Shown here: positions 43,496-53,107 of the stretch, piece after piece | Layout of the letters: every line of letters begins with the position of its first letter | How positions within the stretch are numbered: the first letter of the stretch is position 1 | From: Shinella sp. H4-D48 | GTDB taxonomy: Bacteria; Pseudomonadota; Alphaproteobacteria; Rhizobiales; Rhizobiaceae | Direction of reading: 5' to 3' | Assembly: GCF_022637395.1 (NCBI RefSeq) | Contig: NZ_CP093337.1 | Span: forward strand, 3,184,501 to 3,248,500 | Length of the DNA stretch: 64,000 nucleotides | Notes under the pieces: model-generated | What the model was told of the DNA's origin: nothing | The model's database searches: none | Seen by the model: only the letters and a program-made list of their open reading frames with translations | Translations under genes and position numbers: made by a program

Positions 43496-44548
43496 TTAGC
43501 GGTCGGTCTGCTCGCTTTCGTCCTGCACGGCGGTCGTCGCCTCATAGGCCCGCACGATGCGCGCGACCATAGGATGGCGCACCACGTCGACATCCTTGAA
43601 GCGCACGACGGAAACGCCTTCGACGCCTTTGAGGATCTGCAGGGCCTCCACGAGGCCCGACTTGACACCGCGCGGCAGGTCGACCTGGCTCGGGTCGCCG
43701 GTGACGATCATGCGGCCGTTTTCGCCCAGACGCGTCAGGAACATCTTCATCTGCATCGATGTCGTGTTCTGTGCCTCGTCGAGGATGACGGCGGCATTGG
43801 CCAGCGTGCGGCCGCGCATGAAGGCGAGCGGCGCAATTTCGATGACATTGGCGGCAATGGCGCGTTCGACCTTGTCGCCCGGCATCATGTCGTAGAGCGC
43901 GTCATAGAGCGGGCGGAGATAGGGATCGACCTTTTCCTTCATGTCGCCAGGCAGGAAGCCGAGGCGTTCGCCGGCTTCCACGGCCGGACGCGACAGGATG
44001 ATGCGGTCGACGGCGCCACGCTCGAGAAGCTGCGCGGCATAGGCGACGGCGAGATAGGTCTTGCCTGTACCGGCCGGGCCGACGCCGAAGACCAGCTCGG
44101 AGCGCTCCAGCGCGCGGATATAGGTGTCCTGCGTCGGCGTGCGGGCGGCGATGGTCTTCTTGCGGGTGGAGATCTGCGACATGCTCAGCTTGGCCTTGCG
44201 CTCCATGGTCGGCAGCGACAGCTGGTCGTCGGCTGCAATCGCCATGCGGATGGCGCCCTCGACATCGGAAAGCTCGATGGAGCCGCCCTTCTGGAGCCGG
44301 TCATAGAGATAATCCAGTGCCCGGCGGGCCTGGCTGGTGGCCACGACATCGCCGGAGATGACGACGGAATTGCCCCGCGCCCGCGCATCGATATGCAGGC
44401 GCTGCTCGATGAGCTTCAGATGCTGATCGAACTGGCCGAAAAGCTCGCTTGCGTATCGATTGTTCTCGAAAGTGAGCACGAATTGATTTGCGTCGGTCTC
44501 GGTCTTCGACTGGCGCGGCGAGGACGTCATCAGTTCGTGTCCGTTCAA
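43496..44548 (-). CDS. phoH: PhoH-like ATPase (YbeZ)
   Basis: 350 aa. An N-terminal KH-like region with 'FGQFDQHLKLIEQRLHIDARARGNSVVISGD', then a P-loop domain with 'FGVGPAGTGKTYLAVAYAAQLLERGAVDRIILSRPAVEAGE' (Walker A), 'AAVILDEAQNTTSMQMKMFLTRLGENGRMIVTGDPSQVDLP' (Walker B and sensor). YbeZ partners YbeY in RNA metabolism. It lies between miaB (27-nt gap) and ybeY. Confidence 0.95.
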   Translation of the reverse strand: MNGHELMTSSPRQSKTETDANQFVLTFENNRYASELFGQFDQHLKLIEQRLHIDARARGNSVVISGDVVATSQARRALDYLYDRLQKGGSIELSDVEGAIRMAIAADDQLSLPTMERKAKLSMSQISTRKKTIAARTPTQDTYIRALERSELVFGVGPAGTGKTYLAVAYAAQLLERGAVDRIILSRPAVEAGERLGFLPGDMKEKVDPYLRPLYDALYDMMPGDKVERAIAANVIEIAPLAFMRGRTLANAAVILDEAQNTTSMQMKMFLTRLGENGRMIVTGDPSQVDLPRGVKSGLVEALQILKGVEGVSVVRFKDVDVVRHPMVARIVRAYEATTAVQDESEQTDR

Positions 44549-44575
44549 GCGGTCAAGCTCCTTGTATGAAACCCG

Positions 44576-45967
44576 TCAACCGATCGCTTCGGCGAAGAGG
44601 CTGTTGGGCCCGGCATCGATGATTCGTACCCGGATAATGTCACCGATTTCAGAACCTTTTGCATCAATATTCACAGGCTGGAGCCAGGGCGACCGGCCAA
44701 CGAGCTGGCCGGGCATGCGGCCGGGCTTCTCCAGAAGCAGGTCGATCTCCTTGCCGATGCAGGTCCTGGCGAATTCGCGCTGCTGGCGAAACAGCAAAGC
44801 CTGCAATCTTTCAAGGCGTTCGGCCTTCACGTCCTCTGCCACATGGCCGTCCATCTCCGCGCCCGGCGTGCCGGGGCGGATGGAATATTTGAACGAAAAT
44901 GCCTGTGCATAACCGACGGTTTCGATGAGGCGCATCGTGTCTTCGAAGTCCTCATCCGTCTCGCCCGGGAAGCCGACGATGAAATCGCCTGATATCGCAA
45001 GGTCCGGCTGGACGGCACGGATGCGCTCGATCAGGGCGACATATTCTGCGGCCGTGTGGCGCCGGTTCATGGCTTTCAGGATGCGGTCGGAGCCGGACTG
45101 CACTGGCAGATGCAGATAGGGCATCAGCTTGGGCAGATCGCGATGCGCCTCGATCAGGCGGTCGTCCATGTCGCGCGGATGGCTGGTGGTATAACGCAGG
45201 CGCGCCAGTCCTTCGATGGCGGAGAGGCGATAAAGCAGGTCGCCCAACCCCCACTCGTTGCCATCGGGGCCGAGACCGTGCCAGGCATTGACGTTCTGGC
45301 CGAGCAGCGTGATCTCACGCACGCCGCCATCAACGAGACGCTCGGCCTCCGTGACGATCTGCGCTACGGGCCGCGAGACCTCCGAGCCGCGCGTGTAGGG
45401 CACCACACAGAAGGTGCAGAACTTGTCGCAGCCTTCCTGCACGGTGAGGAAGGCGGTAACGCCGCGCGCACGGGTCCTGGCCTTTTCCGGCGCGGGCAGG
45501 TGCTCGAACTTGTCCTCGATGGCGTAGTCCGTCTCGACGACGCGCTCACCGCCCTTGGCGCGGCGCAGCGCGTCGGGCAGGCGGTGATAGGTCTGCGGGC
45601 CGACGACAAGGTCGACGGCAGGCGCGCGTCGCAGGATCTCCTTGCCCTCGGCCTGGGCGACACAGCCGGTAACGCCGATGACCATTTCGCGGCCGTCTTT
45701 GGCGCGGGCCTTCTTCATCTCGCGCAGGCGGCCGAGCTCAGAATAGACCTTCTCGGCTGCCTTCTCGCGGATGTGACAGGTGTTGAGCAGGACCAGATCG
45801 GCCTCTTCCAGCACGTCCGTCGCCTGATAGCCGTCCTTCGACAGGGCATCCGTCATGCGGTCGCTGTCATAGACGTTCATCTGGCAGCCATAGGTCTTGA
45901 CGAACACCTTGCGGGTGTTCGGCGTGGCCACGGGGACATCGGGGGCGGAAAGGGACTGTTCGCTCAT
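44576..45967 (-). CDS. miaB: tRNA-2-methylthio-N6-dimethylallyladenosine synthase
   Basis: 463 aa from the ATG at 45967 ([16 protein letters not shown]), which has GGAAA upstream; the ATG at 45979 is possible. The N-terminal UPF0004 domain starts '[18 protein letters not shown]' with its cluster Cys residues. The radical-SAM motif C-x3-C-x2-C is '[16 protein letters not shown]'. A TRAM domain lies at the C-terminus ('[29 protein letters not shown]'). It methylthiolates i6A37 of tRNA using two 4Fe-4S clusters. Confidence 0.96.
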   Translation of the reverse strand: MSEQSLSAPDVPVATPNTRKVFVKTYGCQMNVYDSDRMTDALSKDGYQATDVLEEADLVLLNTCHIREKAAEKVYSELGRLREMKKARAKDGREMVIGVTGCVAQAEGKEILRRAPAVDLVVGPQTYHRLPDALRRAKGGERVVETDYAIEDKFEHLPAPEKARTRARGVTAFLTVQEGCDKFCTFCVVPYTRGSEVSRPVAQIVTEAERLVDGGVREITLLGQNVNAWHGLGPDGNEWGLGDLLYRLSAIEGLARLRYTTSHPRDMDDRLIEAHRDLPKLMPYLHLPVQSGSDRILKAMNRRHTAAEYVALIERIRAVQPDLAISGDFIVGFPGETDEDFEDTMRLIETVGYAQAFSFKYSIRPGTPGAEMDGHVAEDVKAERLERLQALLFRQQREFARTCIGKEIDLLLEKPGRMPGQLVGRSPWLQPVNIDAKGSEIGDIIRVRIIDAGPNSLFAEAIG

Positions 45968-46036
45968 GGCCGTTTCCATAGTGGAAAAAGCCCGGAGAAT
46001 GAAGCATTTCTTTGTTTTCGCCGTTGCAACCGCAGG

Positions 46037-46825
46037 CTACCGCCCGCGCAGGCGTGCGCCGAGCATGGCGCGGATGCGTGCCTCGACCGTGCGGCTTACC
46101 TCCTTGCGATTGCTCGTGCGCTCGTAATCCACGCGCTCGCCGAAATCGACATCGACGTCCACGGCCCCGGCGCGCAGGATGCCCATGAGGTGCGGCAGGA
46201 GTTCGATATCGCCCGGCCAGGCGGCGATCGGGCGGTGGTAGCGGCCCATCGCCATGCCGTGCAGACCGGTATAGGCGATGGAAACGGGCTGGATGTGAAC
46301 GATACCGTCGGGCGCGTGCGGCACGGCGGAGGCGGCGGCACCGAAGAGCGAGGATTTTACCTCCAGCAGGCGATTGCCGTCGGAGGTCGTTCCCTCGGGA
46401 AAAAGCACGACGATCTCGCCGGCTGTCAGGCGCTCGGCGATTTCGTTGACCTGTTCGCCGGTCTTCTGGCGCTGCTCGCGCTCCACGAAGATCGTCGCCT
46501 GGAGGCGGGCGAGAATGCCGAAGACCGGCCAGTCGCGCACGTCGGACTTGGCGATATAGACGACATCGGCTACCGAACCGAGCACCAGAATGTCCTTCCA
46601 CGAAGCGTGATTGGCGGCCAGGAGCAGCGGACGCTTCGTCTCCAGCGTACCATGCACACGCACCCTGATACCGAGCACCCGGCAGGCGACGCGGTGCCAG
46701 AAACGCGGCAGAACGCGGCGGATCTTCCAGTTGAAGCGCAGGCCAAGGAGTTGGAGCGGCAGCAGCAGGAGCGTGACCGCAAGAAGGACAAAGACGCCCA
46801 GGGCGATGCGCAGCCGGGTAATCAA
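46037..46825 (-). CDS. olsA: 1-acyl-sn-glycerol-3-phosphate acyltransferase-family protein, OlsA (lyso-ornithine lipid acyltransferase)
   Basis: 262 aa. N-terminal membrane helix (about 7-27), then PlsC motif I 'LLAANHASWKDILVLG' (H-x4-D), motif II 'IFVEREQRQKTGEQV', motif III 'IVVLFPEGTTSDGNRLLEVKSSL' and motif IV 'IVHIQPVSIAY'. Position between miaB and the mur/fur gene matches S. meliloti olsA, and olsB is encoded at 61.3 kb, so the OlsA assignment is supported by synteny. It would add the second acyl chain to ornithine lipid. Sequence alone does not exclude glycerol-3-phosphate lipid activity. Confidence 0.85.
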   Translation of the reverse strand: MITRLRIALGVFVLLAVTLLLLPLQLLGLRFNWKIRRVLPRFWHRVACRVLGIRVRVHGTLETKRPLLLAANHASWKDILVLGSVADVVYIAKSDVRDWPVFGILARLQATIFVEREQRQKTGEQVNEIAERLTAGEIVVLFPEGTTSDGNRLLEVKSSLFGAAASAVPHAPDGIVHIQPVSIAYTGLHGMAMGRYHRPIAAWPGDIELLPHLMGILRAGAVDVDVDFGERVDYERTSNRKEVSRTVEARIRAMLGARLRGR

Positions 46826-46867
46826 GCGCTCACCGGACCGATGTCAGGGCGGGAGCGGCGACGGGCC

Positions 46868-47293
46868 TCACTCACCCTCCTTGAGCGGGATGCCGTAAAG
46901 CTCCAGCCGGTGATCGACCAGCTTGAAGCCGTGCTCGCGGGCGATGCGCTCCTGCAGGGCCTCGATTTCCGGGGAGTGAAACTCGATGACGTGGCCGTGC
47001 TTCAGGTCGATCAGGTGATCGTGATGCTCGTCCGGCACGGTTTCGTAACGCGACCGTCCGTCGCGGAAATCATGGCGTTCGATGATGCCGGCATCCTCGA
47101 ACAATTTGACGGTGCGATAGACGGTGGAGATGGAAATGCGCGAATCGATGGCCGAGGAGCGGCGATAGAGCTCCTCCACGTCGGGATGGTCGGCCGAGCC
47201 CTCCAATACGCGCGCGATAACGCGGCGCTGCTCTGTCATGCGCATGCCGCGCTCGACACACAGCTCTTCCAGCGATTTCTCGACATACGTCAT
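46868..47293 (-). CDS. mur: Fur-family metalloregulator, Mur type (manganese uptake regulator)
   Basis: 141 aa. Winged helix 'RGMRMTEQRRVIARVLEGSADHPDVEELYRRSSAIDSRISISTVYRTVKLFEDAGIIERHDF', and metal ligands in 'ETVPDEHHDHLIDLKHGHVIEFHSPEIE'. The C-x2-C structural zinc pairs of E. coli Fur are absent, as in rhizobial Mur. Synteny with olsA and miaB matches Agrobacterium Atu0354, which acts as Mur. It would repress Mn2+ uptake when manganese is sufficient. A plain Fur function cannot be excluded. Confidence 0.87.
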   Translation of the reverse strand: MTYVEKSLEELCVERGMRMTEQRRVIARVLEGSADHPDVEELYRRSSAIDSRISISTVYRTVKLFEDAGIIERHDFRDGRSRYETVPDEHHDHLIDLKHGHVIEFHSPEIEALQERIAREHGFKLVDHRLELYGIPLKEGE

Positions 47294-47331
47294 ACGACCT
47301 GCCCTCGTTCTTCCGGCCTCCCGAAAGGGGA

Positions 47332-47826
47332 CTAGCGAAGATCGCGCCGCATGACAAGCGCCGTGGAGCGGGCGCCATCGGCCGAGGCATAATAGGCCTT
47401 GCGCTCGCCGACCTTGGCGAAGCCGAGCTTTGTATAAAGGCCGCAGGCCGCATGATTGGCGGCATCCACCTCAAGGAAAATATCCTCTGCACCGCGCATC
47501 TTCGCCTCGCGCAGCGCTGCCAGCATCAGGCGCCATCCGAGACCGCCGCGCCCGAAGCGCTGGTCGACGCCGATGGTCAGGATTTCCGCCTCGCCGGCCG
47601 TGGCGCGCGCAAGCACGAAACCGCCGGCGGCGCGCTCCGCCACGCCGGCCTTCAGGGCGAGAAAGCCGAAGACGGTATCCTGCGACAACAGCGAGTGAAG
47701 CTCGCCATCGTTCCACGGCTGGGCAAAGCGCAGCCTGTGCAGGGCCGCGGCCAGGCCTACATCATCCTTTTCGAGCGGAAAGACCTCGAACACCGGCTTG
47801 CGGGTGAAATAGTCGCTGAGAGACAT
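47332..47826 (-). CDS. rimI: Ribosomal protein S18-alanine N-acetyltransferase-like GNAT enzyme
   Basis: 164 aa from the ATG at 47826 (MSLSDYFTRKPVFEVFPLEK). GNAT acetyl-CoA motif 'ILTIGVDQRFGRGGLGWRLMLAAL' (R/Q-x2-G-x-G/A) and 'DIFLEVDAANHAACGLYTKLGFAKVGERKAYY'. Pairing with tsaB through a 1-nt overlap is typical of rimI. It is predicted to acetylate the N-terminus of S18 or other proteins. Confidence 0.9.
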   Translation of the reverse strand: MSLSDYFTRKPVFEVFPLEKDDVGLAAALHRLRFAQPWNDGELHSLLSQDTVFGFLALKAGVAERAAGGFVLARATAGEAEILTIGVDQRFGRGGLGWRLMLAALREAKMRGAEDIFLEVDAANHAACGLYTKLGFAKVGERKAYYASADGARSTALVMRRDLR

Positions 47827-48467
47827 CACGCCCTCCGGATCGCAAAGCCCGCCTGTGGCTTGGCGTCGGGCCCGCGCAGGTAAAGTGGCTTCGGCTGGTT
47901 GACCGCGGGATCGAGGCCGGCGCCGAGCCGTGCAACGGTCGCGATGGAAACGCTGTCCGTCTCTGCTCCGGCATCCGCGCGCAGCAACGCTGCGGCCGAA
48001 CCGCCAAGCGCTTCGCCATCCGCCAGTACGACGGCACGCGCCGCCTCGACCGAGGCAATAGCCGGGGGCGTTGCCGCGCTGCCATCGGCTGCGAAACGCT
48101 GCCAATAAACCTCGTCGCGCTTGGCATCGATGGCAATGAGCGACGGCCCGGGCCGGTCGGCAGCAAGGGCGGCAAGCGTCGAGACCCCGACGGCCGGCAC
48201 GCCAAGCGCCAACGCCAGGCCGCGCGCGGCGGCAACACCGACGCGGATGCCCGTGAAGGAGCCGGGGCCGATGGTGACGGCAACCCGGTCGATATCCGGG
48301 AGGTCCATGCCGGCCTCCTCAAACGCGGCATCGACGAATTCCATCAGCCGCTCGGCATGGCCGCGGCCGATATCTGCCCCGGCGGCGCCGAGGACGATAT
48401 CCTTATCGGAGTCATAGAGTGCGGCAAAGCAGCCCGTTCCCGCCGTGTCGATCGCGAGAACGATCAT
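47826..48467 (-). CDS. tsaB: tRNA threonylcarbamoyladenosine biosynthesis protein TsaB
   Basis: 213 aa from the ATG at 48467 (MIVLAIDTAGTGCFAALYD); a GTG three codons upstream is less likely. ASKHA-like 'HAERLMEFVDAAFEEAGMDLPDIDRVAVTIGPGSFTGIRVGVAAARGLALAL' is the TsaB hallmark. It scaffolds TsaD for t6A37 synthesis. The stop overlaps the rimI start by 1 nt. Confidence 0.95.
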   Translation of the reverse strand: MIVLAIDTAGTGCFAALYDSDKDIVLGAAGADIGRGHAERLMEFVDAAFEEAGMDLPDIDRVAVTIGPGSFTGIRVGVAAARGLALALGVPAVGVSTLAALAADRPGPSLIAIDAKRDEVYWQRFAADGSAATPPAIASVEAARAVVLADGEALGGSAAALLRADAGAETDSVSIATVARLGAGLDPAVNQPKPLYLRGPDAKPQAGFAIRRA

Positions 48468-48497
48468 GCCGGGCACCGGCGATATGCGCGGCGGGCC

Positions 48498-49067
48498 TTA
48501 TGCGACGGCTTCAACTTCCTGCACTTCCGGTACGAAATGGCGAAGAAGGTTCTGCACGCCGTGCTTGAGCGTCGCCGTCGAGGACGGGCAACCCGAGCAG
48601 GCGCCCTTCATGTTGAGATAGACGACACCGTCGCGGAAACCCTTGAAGGTGATGTCACCGCCGTCCTGGGCGACGGCCGGGCGCACGCGCGTGTCAAGCA
48701 GTTCCTTGATGGTGGCGACGATGGTCTCGTCGCCCGCCTCGAAGAACTCGCCCTCATCATCGCCGTTGCCGCCGAAAGCGCCACTGGCCAGCACCGGCTG
48801 ACCGGACATGAAGTGTTCCATGATGTTGCCGAGGATGGCTGGCTTCATATGCTGCCAGTCGGCGCCGTCCTTGGTGACGGTAATGAAATCATAGCCGAGG
48901 AAAACGCCCGTGACGCCGGGAATGCCGAAGAGGCGGGCGGCAAGCGGAGACGCAGCGCGCGCTTCGGTCTCGTCGCGAAACTCGGCCGTGCCGCTCTCCA
49001 GCACCACCTTGCCCGGCAGGAACTTCAGGGTCGACGGGTTCGGCGTCGTTTCGGTCTGGATGAACAT
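48498..49067 (-). CDS. Fe-S cluster scaffold/carrier, Nfu type (FssA-like)
   Basis: 189 aa from the ATG at 49067 (MFIQTETTPNPSTLKFLPGK). The N-terminal Nfu_N domain (to about residue 90) is as in mitochondrial NFU1, and the C-terminal NifU domain has the cluster motif 'GACSGCPSSTATLKHGVQNLL' (C-x2-C). It delivers 4Fe-4S clusters to client enzymes, which could include MiaB and Nth in this window. A near-perfect ICE lies 41 nt upstream of the start, matching rhizobial Irr-regulated fssA described in iron-regulon studies. Confidence in the fssA name is moderate. Confidence 0.92.
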   Translation of the reverse strand: MFIQTETTPNPSTLKFLPGKVVLESGTAEFRDETEARAASPLAARLFGIPGVTGVFLGYDFITVTKDGADWQHMKPAILGNIMEHFMSGQPVLASGAFGGNGDDEGEFFEAGDETIVATIKELLDTRVRPAVAQDGGDITFKGFRDGVVYLNMKGACSGCPSSTATLKHGVQNLLRHFVPEVQEVEAVA

Positions 49068-49107
49068 CTTACTCTCCGTGCGGCCTGACAGGCTCGCGGC
49101 CATATTC

Positions 49108-49124
49108 TTTAGAAACGTTCAAAA
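49108..49124 (-). promoter_or_regulatory. ICE-like Irr operator upstream of the nfu gene
   Basis: TTTAGAAACGTTCAAAA matches the ICE consensus TTTAGAA-N3-TTCTAAA with one mismatch in the right arm. It is 41-57 nt before the nfu ATG. The same motif, perfect, controls mbfA at the other end of the window. Confidence 0.68.
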
Positions 49125-49152
49125 GAAGATAAACCTTTCGGCCGTTATCTTC
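49121..49152 (-). terminator. Stem-loop terminator candidate after the UspA gene
   Basis: GAAGATAA (49125-49132) and TTATCTTC (49145-49152) form an 8-bp stem with a 12-nt loop. On the reverse strand a short TTTT follows. It sits between the uspA stop and the ICE of the nfu gene. Confidence 0.5.
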
Positions 49153-49164
49153 AAGGTCGAGACC

Positions 49165-49656
49165 TCAACTCAGCGCATCCAGTTCCTCGTCGCTCAGCTG
49201 ATCGGGGATCACGGTGACGGGGATCGGAAACGCCTGCGCGCGGCTGGCGAGCGATGTCACGAGCGGCCCCGGCCCTTCCTTGGACGAGCCGGCGGCAAGA
49301 ACGAGGATGGCGATATCGCGGTCTTCCTCGATCAGGCCGTTGATCGCCTCGCTCGCCACGCCCTCGCGAATCACGGTTTCCGGCTCGATGCCGATGGCCT
49401 CGCGCAGCGCCTGGCCGGCCTTGGCCAGCACAGCCTCGGCCTCTTCGCGCGCCTCCGCCCGCATGATCTCCTCGACACCCAGCCATTGCTGGAAATCGCC
49501 ATTGGCGATCACATAGAGCAGCACAACGGCGCCGTTGGAATTCTTCGCACGCATTCCCGCATAATGCACGGCGCGCTGGCATTCCGGCGTGTCATCGATG
49601 ACGGCCAGAAATTTGCGGCGGTGGCCTTCCAGGCGGGAAAGTCGTCGAGAAACCAT
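49165..49656 (-). CDS. Universal stress protein UspA family
   Basis: 163 aa. Usp fold 'KFLAVIDDTPECQRAVHYAGMRAKNSNGAVVLLYVI', ending with the ATP-binding-type 'AILVLAAGSSKEGPGPLVTSLASRAQAFPIPVTVIPDQLSDEELDAL'. The usual G-x2-G-x9-G-S/T loop is altered here (AAGSSKEGPGPLVTSLA), so nucleotide binding is uncertain. A stress role is presumed. It is followed by a hairpin before the nfu promoter. Confidence 0.88.
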   Translation of the reverse strand: MVSRRLSRLEGHRRKFLAVIDDTPECQRAVHYAGMRAKNSNGAVVLLYVIANGDFQQWLGVEEIMRAEAREEAEAVLAKAGQALREAIGIEPETVIREGVASEAINGLIEEDRDIAILVLAAGSSKEGPGPLVTSLASRAQAFPIPVTVIPDQLSDEELDALS

Positions 49657-49693
49657 GCGGCCCCCTTCTCTCTAAGACGTTTCGGGGTCGACC

Positions 49694-50761
49694 TTACTGC
49701 ACAAAACCGATGATGTCGCGAACTTCCTTCATGGTTTTTTCGGCCCGTGCCCGCGCCCTTTCGCCGCCATCGCGCAGGATGGCGTCGATATGGCTCGTAT
49801 CGTCCATCAGGCGGCGCATCTCGTCCGTGATCGGCGAAAGAACGGTCACGGCGAGATCGACCAGCGCCGGCTTGAAGGCCGAGAACTGCTGGCCGCCGAA
49901 TTCGGCCAGCACCTCGGCCTTGGTCTTGTCGGCAAGCGCGGCGTAGATGCCGACGAGGTTGTCCGCTTCGGGGCGACCCTTCAGGCCTTCGACCTCACTC
50001 GGCAAGGCGTCGGGATCGGTCTTGGCCTTACGAATCTTCTTGGAGATCGTGTCGGCATCGTCCGTCAGGTTGATGCGCGACAGGTCGGAGGCATCCGACT
50101 TCGACATCTTCTTCGTGCCGTCGCGCAGGCTCATGACACGCGGTGCCGGACCGCCGATCAGCGGCTCGACCATCGGGAAATAGGCATGCACCGGCTCCTC
50201 GCCGACCACGATATCGACGCCGGTGCCGGCCTTGCGGATGTGGTTGCCGAAGTCGATGTTGAACTTCTGCGCGATGTCGCGCGTCAGCTCCAGGTGCTGC
50301 TTCTGGTCGTCGCCGACGGGAACATGCGTCGCGCGGTAGACGAGAATGTCGGCGGCCATCAGGCTCGGATAGGCGAGCAGGCCGAGCGAGACCTGTTCAG
50401 CATTCTTGCCACCGGTCTTGTCCTTGAACTGGGTCATGCGCTCCATCCAGCCGATGCGCGCCACACAGTTGAAGATCCAGGCGAGCTCGGCATGCTGCGG
50501 CACGGCGGACTGGTTGAAGACGATGTGCTTCTTCGGATCAATGCCGGCGGCAATGAAGGCAGCGGCAATCGAGCGGATCTGGCCGCGCATGTCCTCGTGC
50601 ACCAGCTGCGCGGTGATGGCGTGCAGGTCTACGACGCAATAGATGCAATCGTTATCGTCCTGAAGCGCCACGAACTTGCGGATCGCGCCGAGATAATTGC
50701 CGAGATGGAGGTTGCCGGTCGGCTGCACGCCGGAGAAGACGAGGGGCTTGAATGCGCTCAT
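49694..50761 (-). CDS. trpS: Tryptophanyl-tRNA synthetase
   Basis: 355 aa from the ATG at 50761 ([27 protein letters not shown]). Class I signatures: HIGH-equivalent in '[11 protein letters not shown]' and KMSKS in '[16 protein letters not shown]'. It charges tRNA-Trp. No leader peptide with Trp codons or T-box-like structure is apparent in the 268-nt upstream region shared with the divergent M15 peptidase gene. Confidence 0.97.
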   Translation of the reverse strand: MSAFKPLVFSGVQPTGNLHLGNYLGAIRKFVALQDDNDCIYCVVDLHAITAQLVHEDMRGQIRSIAAAFIAAGIDPKKHIVFNQSAVPQHAELAWIFNCVARIGWMERMTQFKDKTGGKNAEQVSLGLLAYPSLMAADILVYRATHVPVGDDQKQHLELTRDIAQKFNIDFGNHIRKAGTGVDIVVGEEPVHAYFPMVEPLIGGPAPRVMSLRDGTKKMSKSDASDLSRINLTDDADTISKKIRKAKTDPDALPSEVEGLKGRPEADNLVGIYAALADKTKAEVLAEFGGQQFSAFKPALVDLAVTVLSPITDEMRRLMDDTSHIDAILRDGGERARARAEKTMKEVRDIIGFVQ

Positions 50762-50975
50762 GACGGTTTCCTTCAGGCGGGTGGAGGGCCTGGTCCTGTT
50801 GCACGCGCAGTTTCCGGCCCGGTTTTGCGGGCGGACCTGCAAAGAAATACGCCGCGCTTATGCACGGCGCAGGGACGCCGATCAAGTGGGACGTTTCTTG
50901 CGGCAGCACCTCTCATCAGGGAGTCCTTATAAAAGACACTTTGCGGTTGTTCCTAGCTGCGGGGATTTGAGGGAA

Positions 50976-50999
50976 GGCCGATCCCGATCGGCCGTTTTG
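50976..50999 (+). terminator. Terminator-like hairpin in the leader of the M15 peptidase gene
   Basis: GGCCGATC and GATCGGCC are perfect arms separated by CC, followed by GTTTTGTG, 30 nt before the peptidase ATG. A TATAAA box lies at 50928-50933. No gene upstream on this strand needs terminating, so this may be a leader attenuator or the end of a short RNA. Confidence 0.35.
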
Positions 51000-51029
51000 T
51001 GACGAAGGGGCGCAAAACGGGAGGGCACC

Positions 51030-51509
51030 GTGCAAAGGAACGGTTCCATTTTGCTTGCCTGCGTCGTCGCGATGACATCGCTTTTCGCGACGGAGACAAC
51101 GGCAGGCCGTAGCCAAAAACATGCCGCCAGAACTGACAATGGTGCGGTGGCGAAAACATACAGTATCCAGACGCCGCGCGTGCGGCACCGATGCTTCCCC
51201 GGAAAGCTCAGGGGCGTGCTGTCGCATATCGCCCGCGCAGTGGGCCGCAGGCCGCTCGTCACCTCCGGCCACCGCTCGAACGGCCGGCGAGGCTCCTATC
51301 ATCGCAAATGCCTGGCGGCGGACATTCGCATTCCCGGCGTTTCGATAAATCGCATCCTCGCGGCCGCACGCTCAGCACCCGCCATCGGCGGGATCGGCAC
51401 CTACTGCAACGGCATCGTGCATGTCGATGTGGGGCCAAAGCGGCGCTGGCATCATTGCGGCGGAGGGCTCGCACGGCTCACAAAGCGCGCGCGGCTGGCC
51501 GCGCGCTAG
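51030..51509 (+). CDS. Small exported peptidase M15A / YcbK-like protein
   Basis: 159 aa, with a signal peptide MQRNGSILLACVVAMTSLFA to about residue 25. The M15A (DUF882-like) zinc-site pattern is 'PLVTSGHRSNGRRGSYHRKCLAADIRIPG' (His and Asp ligands) and 'IGGIGTYCNGIVHVDVGPKRRWH' (third His). The family has predicted D,D-carboxypeptidase activity on peptidoglycan. The C-terminus is basic. It stands alone, convergent with murJ by 5 nt, so two cell-wall genes face each other. Confidence 0.85.
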   Translation: MQRNGSILLACVVAMTSLFATETTAGRSQKHAARTDNGAVAKTYSIQTPRVRHRCFPGKLRGVLSHIARAVGRRPLVTSGHRSNGRRGSYHRKCLAADIRIPGVSINRILAAARSAPAIGGIGTYCNGIVHVDVGPKRRWHHCGGGLARLTKRARLAAR

Positions 51510-51514
51510 GCAAG

Positions 51515-53107
51515 CTATTCGGCCGACCCGTCGCCCGGCACGGTTTTCGCCTTGCGCTTCATGTTGCGCCGGATCATGCCGAGATCGGCGCCGCCGATGA
51601 GGAAGGCGACCGAGAAGTACACGACCATGGCAAAGCCGATCAGAAGGCCGAGTGCTGCCAGCTGCTCAAGGAGCGGCGAGGAGGGCGCGAGCCGATCTGC
51701 GAGGAAACCGGAGGCATATTCCAGCGACACGGCCATGACGACGGTCGCGATGATGAGGCGCGCGACACGCCAGGCAAGAGCCCGCTCCAGCGGCCAGTGC
51801 CCGCGCCGCACCAACGTCACGAAGAGAAGCATCGCGGTCAGCCAGCCGGAGACGGCCTCGGCGGTGGCAATGCCCCGCTCGTGAAAGAGCGGAAAGAGCG
51901 AGACAGCCAGGATGCAGTTCACCACCACCGACAGCATGGTGATGCGCATGGGTGTCTTGGTATCCTCGCGGGCGAAGAAACCGGGATTGAGCGCCTTGAT
52001 CATCACGAAGCCCGGCAGGCCGAGGCCATAGATCGCGAGTGTCCCGGCAACGATCGAGGTCGTGTCCGGACTGAAGGCGCCGCGCTCGTAGAGAACCCGA
52101 ACGATCTCGTCGGAAATGACCCAGAGCGCGCCCGCCGCCGGCAGGGTGAGGAAGAGCACGAACTCCATGGAGCGGTTCTGGATATTCGCCGCCTCGATCT
52201 GGTGCCCGCCCTTGAGCGCGCGCGCAAGCTCGGGCAGCAGGACCACACCCACGGCAATGCCGACGACGCCGAGCGGAAGCTGGTAGACGCGATCGGCATA
52301 TTGCAAAGCGGCGATCGCGCCGTCCTTGGTGGAGGCGATCATCTGGCCGATGAGCTGGTTGATCTGGGTGATGCCGCCCGTCACGGCCGCCGGAAAGGCC
52401 AGCCACAGCAGGCGCTTGACGTTCGGCGTCATGCGCGGCCGGCGAAAGCCGATCCGGATGCCGGCATGGCGCACACCGGCGTAAAGCACCGCCATCTGCA
52501 ACAGGCCCGCGACCAGCACGCCCCAGGAGAGATACCACGCCGTATCGAGCGGCGAGGCACCCTGCCAGAGCGCATAGCCCAGCGCGCCGATCAGCACGAC
52601 ATTGAGGAAAACAGGCGCAACGGCGGCCGCGAAATAGTGATGTAGCGAATTCAGCATGCCCGACAGCATGGCTGTCAGCGACATGCACATGAGATAGGGG
52701 AACATGACGACGGCAAGCTTTACCGTCACGTCGAACTTCTCCGCGTCGCCCACAAACCCCGGCGCGATGATCCAGGCGACGATGAGCGGCATCAGCAGCT
52801 CCATCGCGATGGTCAGGAGCAGAAGAACCGTAAAAAGGACGCCGAAGACCTCTTCGGAGAAGCGCTTCGCACCATCGACACCCCCCTCCTCGATCTCCTT
52901 GGCGAAAAGCGGCACGAAGGCGGCGTTGAAGGCGCCCTCGGCAAAGAGGCGACGGAAGAGATTGGGGAAGCGGAAGGCGGCATAGAAGGCATCCGCCATG
53001 GGGCCCGTGCCGAGAGCGGCCGCCATCAGCGTCTCACGCGCGAAGCCGAGCACGCGGCTGCCGAGCGTCGCGCCGCCCACCGTCGCGAATTTCTTGACGA
53101 GACTCAT
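51515..53107 (-). CDS. murJ: Lipid II flippase MurJ (MviN)
   Basis: 530 aa with 14 predicted membrane helices. N-terminal signature '[60 protein letters not shown]' is diagnostic. It flips lipid II across the inner membrane for peptidoglycan synthesis. Its ATG overlaps the glnD stop by 4 nt (ATGA), the standard glnD-murJ coupling in Rhizobiales. Confidence 0.96.
   Translation of the reverse strand: MSLVKKFATVGGATLGSRVLGFARETLMAAALGTGPMADAFYAAFRFPNLFRRLFAEGAFNAAFVPLFAKEIEEGGVDGAKRFSEEVFGVLFTVLLLLTIAMELLMPLIVAWIIAPGFVGDAEKFDVTVKLAVVMFPYLMCMSLTAMLSGMLNSLHHYFAAAVAPVFLNVVLIGALGYALWQGASPLDTAWYLSWGVLVAGLLQMAVLYAGVRHAGIRIGFRRPRMTPNVKRLLWLAFPAAVTGGITQINQLIGQMIASTKDGAIAALQYADRVYQLPLGVVGIAVGVVLLPELARALKGGHQIEAANIQNRSMEFVLFLTLPAAGALWVISDEIVRVLYERGAFSPDTTSIVAGTLAIYGLGLPGFVMIKALNPGFFAREDTKTPMRITMLSVVVNCILAVSLFPLFHERGIATAEAVSGWLTAMLLFVTLVRRGHWPLERALAWRVARLIIATVVMAVSLEYASGFLADRLAPSSPLLEQLAALGLLIGFAMVVYFSVAFLIGGADLGMIRRNMKRKAKTVPGDGSAE

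Noticed and set aside
45056-47335. 759-codon forward ORF opposite miaB, olsA and mur
   Set aside because: Antisense shadow; the reverse strand encodes three recognisable proteins in the expected rhizobial order.
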